Assembly (NCBI GenBank): GCA_029582165.1
Contig: CM055874.1
Coordinates: 48,149,269 to 48,213,268 of the forward strand
Direction: 5' to 3'
Length of the DNA stretch: 64,000 nucleotides
Source of the DNA: Portulaca oleracea
Lineage: Eukaryota; Streptophyta; Magnoliopsida; Caryophyllales; Portulacaceae
Shown: piece by piece, positions 55,758 to 64,000 of the stretch
Numbering within the stretch: position 1 is the stretch's first letter
Layout of the letters: every line of letters begins with the position of its first letter
Notes under the pieces: generated by a model
Told to the model about the DNA's origin: nothing
The model's input: the letters and a program-made list of their open reading frames with translations, nothing else
Database searches by the model: none
Translations under genes and position numbers: made by a program

Positions 55758-57124
55758 TGTTTAGGCCCGATTTTAGGCTTAAATAACGCCTTTCGGCTTG
55801 CTATATTGGCTCAATTCCGAGTCTTTTTCATCGTTTTAACTAGCTTTTTAGATGTTTTGCAAGTTTTCCCACTTTTGGAGCAAATAAAAGGAATATGAGC
55901 TAAATCGAGGCTTTTTGACGAACCCCGAGTCATTTTCCGAGTCAAGTCGAGCTGAGAAGTGAAGCGGAACCGACCCGGGAACCCCTTCCCAATTTTTGGT
56001 GCAGAACAGGGGCGTAGCACCCGCTACCACCCTTGTAGCGGGCGCTACAACCCATGGAAGGAAGACAGGGAAAAGGGCCAAGAAGACTTCGCGGCCGCTA
56101 TCATTGAGTTGCCGCCCGTGACAGCAACTAAGGAGGATCCGACAACACGGCGTCGCGCCTGCGACGTAGAAGGTGACACCCGCGACATTCTTCAGCCAAC
56201 TCACTTTCGCACCCGCAACAGGTTGAGTGACACCTGTGACCACGCGCAAACCCAGATCGCCTGGTTGTTCTTCTCACGTCCGCGGCCGCGACCAATGCCG
56301 TCGCACCCGCGACATGCCGACTGTCTGCGCAATTTCAAGGTTGAAGCGGCTGCGTTTTTGGCAACTAACTTGCTTTGTATTTAAACTCCAAATGACGATT
56401 TGTAGGGGGGAGACCTTTGGGGAGATTATTCAGCTTTCATCCAAGTTTTTTAGAGAGAGATTAGGGGTTTAATTAGAGTGATTTAGCTTGGTTTAATTTA
56501 GGGTTTAGTGAATTTCGGTGTTGTATTCAAGATTTGAAGGTTCAATCAATTGAGAGATTGTTTTTGATCATCGTCTCCATTGCTTTCCTTTGCTCATTTT
56601 CAGTACTTGATAAGCTTTCTCTTCCCTTAAACTCTATTTTACTTTGTTAATTACCTGGCTTGCCCGATTAATTGCTTTTGCTTGCTATTTCAATTGTTTT
56701 GCTTGAATTTTGGCTGTTTGTTGCTAGATATCATGCTTAGGGTTGGAATTGTAAATGTTAGTGTAGTTAATATCATGATTAGTGTCTAGAAACCCCATGG
56801 ATTAGGGGGTAATTAAGGGTGTGAATGGGTAATTAGGAATGGGTTAGCAATTTCAATGAGTAATTAGGTGGGAAATCACTTTCTCACTCCAATCCTTCCC
56901 TCAAGTGGGATGTATTTGGGTCCACAAGCTCCCGAATACATCCAACACTTGTCATGGAAGGTTAGAGATGGGATGGTTAATGCTCACCCAAGAAAGTGGA
57001 AGGAGGTTAGCTAGGGAATTCCATTTCATTAACCCTCTAGGTCCGTGGTGGACTTTGAGGTAGTTAATCCGTACTATCCTCAAAAGAGGAGGGCCGGTGG
57101 GTATTTTCTAATGGAATTGCCACT
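55758..57124 (+). mobile_element. Athila-like LTR inserted into the pol pseudogene, plus orientation, truncated
   Basis: Starts TGTTTAGGCCCGATTTTAGG, then a dyad array, TATA, GAGAGAGATTAGGG leader and a 3' part that matches, in inverse, the LTR at 57387-58885 up to GGAATTGCCACT (57124). No normal LTR end or primer site follows, so it is truncated or rearranged. Confidence 0.65.
56014..56386 (+). promoter_or_regulatory. Dyad array 4 and TATA box
   Basis: Dyad pairs: 56014/56035 (GTAGCacccGCTAC and GTAGCgggcGCTAC), 56088/56109, 56152/56173 (GTCGCgcctGCGAC and GTGACacccGCGAC), 56206/56227, and a pair centred 56285.5/56306.5. All five have exactly 21-bp spacing. TATA-like GTATTTAAAC lies at 56378, about 65 bp after the last dyad. 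Confidence 0.75.
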
Positions 57125-57386
57125 TGATTTTTGTACACGTGGTCTTGTAACCCCGATTTTTATATCGTTCTTCTCGAGGAGCTAGGGGCCTTGGCTAAGA
57201 AACTCGGTCTAAGGTCGGGAAGAGATTGCTAGGTAAGGCAACGGGTTGAAAGAGGCGATCACCAAGCAAGAAACAAAACTAAGGTCGGTCAAGGAAAGGA
57301 AATGGGCTTCGGAGGCTTTTCGGGATGCAAACGGGGATGAGGAAATGGGTTTTGCAACAAGAGAAATAATAAGGAGGGAGAATCGA
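57125..57386. other. Spacer between two inverted LTRs
   Basis: This ~260-bp stretch lacks the inverse symmetry of its flanks. It holds a 61-codon frame (57246-57431, MKEAITKQETKLRSVKERK) with no recognised domain, part of which runs into the right LTR. Confidence 0.5.
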
Positions 57387-58885
57387 GTGGCAATTCCGAA
57401 ATACCCACCGAGCTTCCTCTTTCGAGGATAGTCCGGATTAACTTCCCCAAAGTCCACCACGGACCCGGAGGGTTAATGAAAAGAAATTCCCTGGGTTAAC
57501 CTCCTTCCACTTTCGTGGGTGAGCATTAACTATTCCATCTCCAACCTTCCAACACAAGTGTTGGATGTATTCAAGAGCTTTCGATCCCGAATACATCCCA
57601 CTTGAGGGAAGGAAGGGAGTGGGAAATTGATTTCCCAACTAATTATTCACTAAAATTGCTAATCCAAACCTAATCACCCAGTCACACCCTTAATTACCCC
57701 CTAACCCATAGGGTTTCTAGCTGCTAATCATGATACTAACTACACTAACAACATCCAAACCAACCCTAAGCATGATTTCTATCACGAACAATCACAAACA
57801 AGCCAAACAATTGAAATAGCAAGCAAGAAAAATTAAACAAGCAAGAAAGTAATTAGCAAAACAATTAATGAAAGAGTTAAGGGAAGAGAATACTTATCAA
57901 ATGCTGGAAATGGACTAGGAAAAGGAATAAAAGCATGATCCAAAAATATCTCAATTGTTTGAATCCCCAATCTTCAACAATACCACAAATCACCAAAACC
58001 CTAGATTAATCTCTCACTATTCTCTCTCTAAAATCCACTAATACAAAGCTGAAAATTAGAAGTCTAAACTAGAGTTCCCCCTTCCCAAGAAAATCATCAA
58101 TAGGAGTATTTATACAAGTCAAAACAGTTGGGCAAAACACAGTCGTTTCAAGCCGAAGAAAAGCACAGAAAAAGGGGAGACCGCAAGTGCGGTCTAGGAG
58201 ACCGCATGTGCCGTCTACGAGACCGCAGGTGCGGTCTCAACAAAGAGAGTGAGGCGATTAGGGCGTTCGAGAGACAGCAGGTGCTGTCCAGGAGACCGCA
58301 GGTGTGGTCTTCTCCTGGCCCCATAGGTAGCGGGTGCTACCTGGAAGGTAGCGGGCGCTACCTGCTCCCAGTCGACAAACCTTGGCTGTGTTGCGCGTAG
58401 GCAGCGGGCGCTACCTGCAGGGTAGCGGGCGCTACGCTGGCGAATTCCACAGGCGATTCTTCGCTTCTTAAGATAGCGGGTTCTGTCTGGGAGACCGCGA
58501 CTGCTGTCTTCCTCTGCCCAGCCAAGGTAGCGAATGCTACCAATAGGGTAGCAGGTGCTACCCTCCTGTTTTCTTCCCTTTGTTCCTTCCTTCTTTCCAA
58601 GGCATGTAACGCCCGCAACAAGGATCATAGCGGGTGTTACCCCTCTGATTTATACCAAATAAAGGGAAAGTGGTCCCGGGTCAACTCCGCTTCGGCTCTC
58701 GGTCCGGCTCGGCTTGAGAAATCGCCAAAAAGACTCAAAAATGGACCGTTTTACTTCGTTTTATTGTAAAACACCAAAACCTACAAAATAACCAAAAACA
58801 TACTAAAATGCACGAAAATAAACCGGAAACATGTCAAAAGCCTAAGAATTAAGACATTATTTAGGCCTAAAATTGGGTCTAAACA
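57387..58885 (-). mobile_element. Athila-like LTR, minus orientation
   Basis: The minus reading starts TGTTTAGACCCAATTTTAGG at 58885 and is preceded by a polypurine tract GTGTGGGGGG (58886-58900 on plus as CCCCCC...ACAC), the layout of a 3' LTR. TATA (TATAAATACTCC, minus) lies at about 58105-58120. It runs tail to tail with the LTR at 55758-57124. Confidence 0.7.
58100..58640 (-). promoter_or_regulatory. Dyad array 5 and TATA box
   Basis: The richest array: a triplet at 58178/58199/58220 and pairs at 58272/58293, 58326/58347, 58400/58421, 58471/58492, 58526/58547 and 58606/58627, every step exactly 21 bp. Dyads are of two kinds, AGACCGCaggtGCGGTCT and GGTAGCgggcGCTACC, and partners in a pair usually match in kind. 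TATA lies about 60 bp downstream on the minus strand. Confidence 0.8.
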
Positions 58886-61140
58886 CCCCCCACACTTAAA
58901 CTTTTGCTCGTCCCGAGCAAAACAAAACAAAAATAAACAAAAACCAAACACCAACTCCTCTGTCATGGGAGGAAACGAGTGTATTTAGCATATGCACCAA
59001 GCCCTTTGAACCCTCCGGCAGCCCGGGTGGACGAGATGGACTCGTGAGGGTTTGTAGTGGCTCTACCCATAAAAGCCAAAGAAAAAGGAGAGAGAGAAAA
59101 TGAAAAACAAAACCAAAGAAAGAAAAGGAAAAGGAAAACAACACGCTTCAAGGGATTATGCAATCTCAACCAGGAAAACGATATTAATCCTCCAAAAGGA
59201 ACCGTTATGAGCATCTCACATACACCTAACTCAAGCAACTGCCAATCTTAAGGGTTTTCGATCCCCTACACCTCATGTAAAGCTAAACCCCCATGTGCGC
59301 AAGTGCTTAGTGGGTTCTAACTGATTCCGATATCGACCCCAAAGACTCACACCCGAGCTTAAAAACAAAACGAACTAGAAATGCGAAGAGGTGCCCTCCC
59401 CCGCATTTGATCGCCCTTGGCTTGGTGAGGGCCGCAGGTGCTGCAAGGAAAGGCTTCTCACTTTATTAACACTTAACTTTCTTTTTGGGTTGGGTAATCC
59501 CAACATTTTCAATTTAGTTTAAAAGGTCGAGGTTAGTTTTTTTCGGGAGTTGAACGGCCCATAATGGGGTTTACCCTGCCAACACAGGCTTTTCCATACA
59601 CCTCTTCGTCGCGAACAATATAGAAGGAGGTTTAAGGGTAATAGCGCCGTACCACTAATATCGGTCCCATGTAGGTCGCTAACTTTATGTTGGTTAATGT
59701 CGTTCGACCGACACAAACCAATTAATTCATTTATTTGAGAATCACTTCTTTTTTTTTTTCTTCTTTTTTTTTTCTTTTTTTTCTTTCTTTTCAGAAAACA
59801 AGCTCAGATGTGGGTTCCTAGGGTCTCCCAGTTTCAACTAGAACATGAGATAAAAACAGGGATTTTGCTAGACACTCAATGAAGGGAATCTAATTAAATG
59901 AGTCATGACAATCGCCCAAGATAGGGTCGAAAATGCTCAGACCGGTTTCTTTTAAAGAGGATTAGGAACGACTTCCCAATTTTGACAACAATATCCCATA
60001 AACGAAGCCAAAAACAAAAACAAAACAAAAACGAAAACTTTTAAGGTTTTTCACTCCCTTTTTTTCTCCTTTTTCACACAAAAATTTTCAAATTTTAGAC
60101 AAAAACTAAGAAAAACGAAAACAAAAACTAGGTGATCTACCCTTAAAATAGAATATCTCCCCCCCACTTAAAACGCTACAATGTCCTCATTGTGGGAAGG
60201 TGTCACAAGAAAAGGGTAGAGAACCTACAAAAAGCAAACAAACAAAAACAACTAGCACGTAAAAGTGGTGGCGACTCGAGCCCACACGGCTCCAACAACA
60301 ATAATCCCAACAGAGACACTTAAAGGGGTTCGCCACCCAAAAGATAATTAAACATGCAACATGGATCCAAGATATACACATTCAAAGAGTGCGGAAAGAG
60401 ATTACCTCGAGGTCTTCAAGTAAAGAATAACTCGATCCGCGATCCAATAAAACATCACACTTTGGGTTAGAGATAGACAATAAAATCATACTAAGTGTAA
60501 CTGTTCCCATGCAAGATCAAAAAAGAAAAACAAACTAAATAAGACACTAATGACAAAAGAACTAAAGAAAAACGAACATATGTACATCATATACATTGAC
60601 CGTGACTAACCTCAACCCCGAATCTCACTCTTTTGAGGCAGGAATTGAGGGTGAAACAACTCTCCTAACCGGCCCTACTAAATATGAAGCAATAGAAGCA
60701 AAGCAACCCAACACAGTGCATAATGCAAGAATGCTATGATTGTGGATAGAAGCTTTTAGTGTCACAAGTGTGTGCGTGTTTTGACAGATGTAATGCAACA
60801 ACTAAGCACACAAAACACTATGCAAGAACTCAGCATTCAAACGCAGTGTACATCGAGGTGAAAATGCGTGTAAATTGACAAAACTTTCCCTAACTCAGCA
60901 AAGAACGACAACAAGCCCAATGCAAGTGAGAAGGGAGAGAAATTCACACAATGACACAGGAAATACCTCCTTTAGCTGTGTAGAATGGATGCTTGAGCAA
61001 TATCACACACTTGGACTGAATCTGGGCAAAATTCGGATCCCTAGCAGCAAATTTGCGCGGCACTGGAGAAGAATAAGGCCTACATTCGAAAATGGAGGGA
61101 TAGTAAGGGTCGAATCGAGAGTTTAGAGGGATGGAAGTGT
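58886..61140 (-). mobile_element. 3' non-coding internal region of the minus-strand element
   Basis: No domain-bearing frame. A second polypurine-like tract with the motif GAGGACATTGTAGCGTTTTA (minus) lies at 60159-60196, the arrangement seen 5' of gypsy 3' LTRs, suggesting nested or duplicated 3' ends. 59740-59790 is a T-rich run. Short frames at 58896-59251 and 60187-60381 are unsupported. Confidence 0.5.
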
Positions 61141-61164
61141 GTGGGTGTGAGATTTGTCGCAAGT

Positions 61165-61449
61165 ATTAGGGTTATAGAGAGAGAGGGAGTCGGGTTTGTG
61201 AGAAAGGAAAATGAGAGAAATGAGTTAGAGCTGGGTTTTAGGGCCGAACAAAAACGCAGGACAGTGTTAGGTCGCAGGCGCGACCGACACTGTCGCGGGC
61301 GCGACATCTGCTGGGAGTCGGGAATGCTGGGCGTGCTACCGCGGCCATCGCAGGCGCTGTCTTCTCGGTTCGCAGCTGCGGTCGGCTCCTGGAGCACGCT
61401 GATGTTCTGTACGCGTAGCGGGTGCTACGTCGATGGTAGCGCCTGCTAC
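61165..61449 (-). promoter_or_regulatory. Dyad array 6 with TATA-like element
   Basis: Pairs 61271/61292 (GTCGCaggcGCGAC and GTCGCgggcGCGAC) and 61415/61436 (GTAGCgggtGCTAC and GTAGCgcctGCTAC) have exactly 21-bp spacing. A degenerate pair lies between, near 61347-61382. On minus, CTCTCTCTATAACCCTAAT follows about 90 bp downstream (61165-61185). LTR boundaries around this promoter could not be placed. Confidence 0.65.
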
Positions 61450-61524
61450 CCTTGCTCTGTTGTCAACTCTTCTAAATTGTTTCCAACACTCCAAAAATAC
61501 TAACTCCCAAAAACTTTCACACTT

Positions 61525-61745
61525 CAACACAATTTTCCCATGCTTCCTCACATTCAATCCAAGATTTTTTCTAACTTTCAAACTCTCTCAATACTCTTTT
61601 TTTTTTCAAAACTTTTTTCCTCCTTTTCTTTTTTTTTGTTCAACTTTTTCCTCACATTCAATCCAACATTTTTTTCTAACTTTCAAACTCTCTCAATACT
61701 CATTTTTTTTCAAAACTTTTTTCCTCCTTTTTTTTCAACTTTTTC
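61525..61745. repeat. Two-copy tandem repeat, ~118 bp, T-rich
   Basis: CCTCACATTCAATCCAA, TTTCTAACTTTCAAACTCTC and CAAAACTTTTTTCCTCC occur in the same order in both copies (starting near 61544 and 61650). Frames through it (61433-61837) are compositional. Confidence 0.7.
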
Positions 61746-62063
61746 TTTTGAACCTAGAACTAATACCTCAAATTATAAAAGAAACAAATAAAGAAAAACA
61801 AAAAGACAAGAAAAATAGAAAACCTAAAGAAAACTAACAAGAAAAATTAAAAAGAAAGAAAAAAAGCAAAATTCGACAAATGCAAAAATTAAAAATAAAT
61901 GAAAGAAGAATCTCAAAAATTATGGGGTGCCTCCCATAAAGTGCTAGTTTTAGGTCCCTAGCTTGACCTAAATACTTACTTGATTCTTGGAATCCTCGAG
62001 ACACAAACCAGAAACATCAACAATCTTTTTGACCAATTCTTCTTCCTCTTTTTCCCACGATTC

Positions 62064-63085
62064 TCAAAGATTCGTGGATGTCATGGGACACTCTTCCGAT
62101 GGTCTAATCATCCATCTAGGAAAGCCGGGTAGCATCTTCTTTGGCTTCCTCCACCAACGCTTCCTTCTTCTCTTCCAACACTTCCTAGCCTTGTGTATAA
62201 ACGATGCTCGCTTCCTCAAGAACTTAGTAGGGTATGAGGATGTAGAAGTAGAAAATAATTTCAATTTAGTGTTTGGTGGTTTACCGGGCCTAGGACCTTT
62301 GAAGATCAACTCATTAACTTTGTTGCACTCAACATAGGTTTCACTCAAAGAAATCTCCTTCCTCCATGGAATGATCTTGAGAGGATGATCATAGTAAATG
62401 TCCTCAAATTCACTTAGAATTGGATGCGAAGCCCTTAGATATTTGATTTCTCCCCAATCATTGGGCTCAACTTCAAGGAAATAAGACTCCTTTTGGGGCT
62501 CATCCAAGATACCACCGCATTGAACTTAAAATAAGATTCTTTGTGGGATTTCACCCTTGAAAGGTCAATATTGAAAACAATATGATCTTTACCCACGTGA
62601 AGAGATAAACGACCTCTTTTCACATCTATGATAGCACCTGCGGTAGCCAAGAAGGGTCGACCAAGAATAAAGGGTATATTCCAATCTTCCTCCATCTCTA
62701 AAATAACAAAATCACAAGGAATGAGAAAACTTCCAACTTGAATTGGGACATCTTCAAGAATCCCTAGTGGCCTTCTAATACTTCTATCGGCAAGTTGCAA
62801 ATTGATTATCGTGGGGGTTAAATCATCAAGATTGAGCTTCTTGCATATGGAGTGAGGCATGATACTCACACTCGCTCCCAAATCACAGAGTGCTTTATCA
62901 ATCTTCATTTCCCCAATCAAACAAGGAATAGAGAAACTACCGGGATCAGCTAGTTTCTCGGGAGTCTTGCTTCCCATGATAGCATTGCAACTAACCGTGA
63001 GATGAACGGTCGATAACTCCTTGATTCTTCTCTTGTTTGTCAAGAGGTCATTGAGATGTTTCTTGAATGAAAGGACCTCCGACAT
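62064..63085 (-). pseudogene. Aspartic protease region of a gag-pro element
   Basis: The frame 62435-63085 has LCDLGASVSIMPHSICKKLN (intact DLGAS catalytic motif), RSIRRPLGILEDVPIQVGSF and ILGRPFLATAGAIIDVKRGR, homologous to 52709-53632 but with more canonical residues. A shifted frame 62064-62507 continues (KESYFLEVEPNDWGEIKYLR) and ends in a basic stretch (KCWKRRRKRWWRKPKK). No RT, RNase H or integrase follows before the motif CTTTATGGGAGGCACCCCAT (about 61925-61945 on plus, inverse), which marks the 3' end of coding sequence in such elements. Confidence 0.75.
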
Positions 63086-63175
63086 GGCATCTAGAAATGG
63101 TATATTAACTTAAAGTTTCTTCAACATCAAAATAAACCTAGAGAATTTCTCATCATTCTTGTGTTGAACCAATCT

Positions 63176-64000
63176 TCAGGGAAATGGAATTGGTGGTATA
63201 TATGGTTTCAACTGCCCCGTGGGTTGATCAAGATCATTCTCCTTCTCAATCTCCTTGGGTTTCACCAAATCTTCTTTCTCCTCATCATTAGGCATCCCAA
63301 TCACAACATCATCCTTTTCCTCTTCATCAACAGATTGGTCAACCTCTATATCTCCTCCCTCAATGTATATTCTCCACAACTCCCTCATTCTCACTAGAAA
63401 ATCCCTCCTCCACCAACTTGGGTCCCTCAACTTCTTTTCCACTCCGTAAAGTAATGGACTTCACCTCCACCTCTTGAGCAAATTGAGGTTGGATGGGTAT
63501 AGATTGAGGTTGGTTGACTTGAGCCAATTTAAGTTCGAGGCTTTGGATGTAAGCTCGATCCTTCTCTTGATTCTCCATGATTTGCTTAAGCATCAACTCA
63601 ATCGAGAATTGTTGGGGTGGTGAAGAAATTTGAGGTTGTGGAATCTGTTTTTGGGTTTGATGGAAGGATTCTTCTTGAATAGATGAGTGATGTTCATGGG
63701 GTTGAGAGGTAGAAGGTTGATGGTTGGTGATGTAATGAGGATCTTGGTTGATGTGGGAAGAATGGATAGTATTCACTTGCACAAATTGTTGAATTTTTGG
63801 CACATTGTTGGGTAGTGTGTGGACCATAGCAAAACTCACAAGTATGAATATTAGGAACAAAAGTGGATGCAAACGATTGAATTGCTTGGGCAATTCTCAA
63901 CTGATTCGAAACTTCTGCGTTCGACTTCTCTTTTTGCATTTCATAAATGGTGGACAAAAGAAATTTTATAATTGGGTTGTCCTCCAAAAAATTGCCTCCA
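63176..64000 (-). pseudogene. gag C-terminus and linker of the gag-pro element, open at the window end
   Basis: Zinc knuckle CEFCYGPHTTQQC (frame 63694-63987), then a shifted frame 63360-63893 with a Gln/Pro/His-rich linker and SITLRSGKEVEGPKLVEE, then another shifted frame 63176-63442 with an acidic linker and LKPYIPPIPFP, the usual lead-in to the protease. At least two frameshifts are needed to join them. Gag N-terminus and 5' LTR lie beyond the window. Confidence 0.75.

Noticed and set aside
61433..61837. 134-codon Phe/Ser-rich plus frame
   Set aside because: A T-rich two-copy tandem repeat.

Overview
This is nuclear DNA of a flowering plant, almost certainly a eudicot with a repeat-rich genome. 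It holds one recognisable host gene in a dense, nested landscape of transposons. The gene is a 26-exon homologue of plant DNA polymerase theta (TEBICHI, TEB), with plant-type introns and plant promoter motifs. The flanks carry Ty3/gypsy (Athila-like and long-LTR types), a solo LTR of probable copia type, a Helitron, MITEs of Mutator and PIF/Harbinger type, a SINE and a LINE remnant. No rRNA, tRNA, CRISPR or prokaryotic gene was seen.

Layout. 1-6480: pieces of LTR elements (a minus-strand long LTR with a MITE in it, a plus-strand LTR fragment holding a solo LTR flanked by CCTTC, and a minus-strand gypsy LTR with some internal sequence). 6481-10522: a composite with a ~505-bp arm whose inverted partner lies at 20.7-21.2 kb, subterminal-type repeats, a promoter-like dyad array and a GC-cored foldback element. 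10523-20663: a three-level nest. A solo LTR (TSD TTATA) is split by a ~6.7-kb Helitron, which is itself split by a truncated LTR retrotransposon (TSD TATAT). 20664-22160: the partner arm and TTTTAA-rich DNA.

22160-43960 is the TEB locus. The promoter has an E2F-type site and a telo box. The 26 exons join in frame to 2,127 codons: N-terminal superfamily-2 helicase, helix-hairpin-helix, low-complexity centre, degenerate exonuclease-like fold and C-terminal family-A polymerase. The predicted protein would act in theta-mediated (microhomology) end joining and replication-stress repair. Introns 2, 5, 8 and 19 have taken in a PIF/Harbinger-like MITE with ~690 bp of GA repeats, a SINE with a perfect 17-bp TSD, LINE/SINE remnants and a TIR element. 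One intron has a GC donor.

43960-49400: AT-rich DNA with a Mutator-like MITE, an unrecognised 184-codon ORF with three 21-residue repeats, and an LTR end next to a primer-binding-site-like motif. 49401-57124: a decayed Athila-like element (LTR, PBS, gag, protease, RT) broken by two MITEs and by another LTR. 57125-64000: an inverted LTR and a minus-strand element with gag and protease but no visible polymerase.

The most unusual signal is a grammar shared by six retroelement promoter regions, with weaker forms at two more. Short imperfect dyads (typically 5-bp arm, 4-bp centre, 5-bp arm) sit in pairs or runs spaced 20-23 bp, most often exactly 21 bp, just upstream of a TATA box. Arm sequence differs between and within arrays while arm complementarity is kept.
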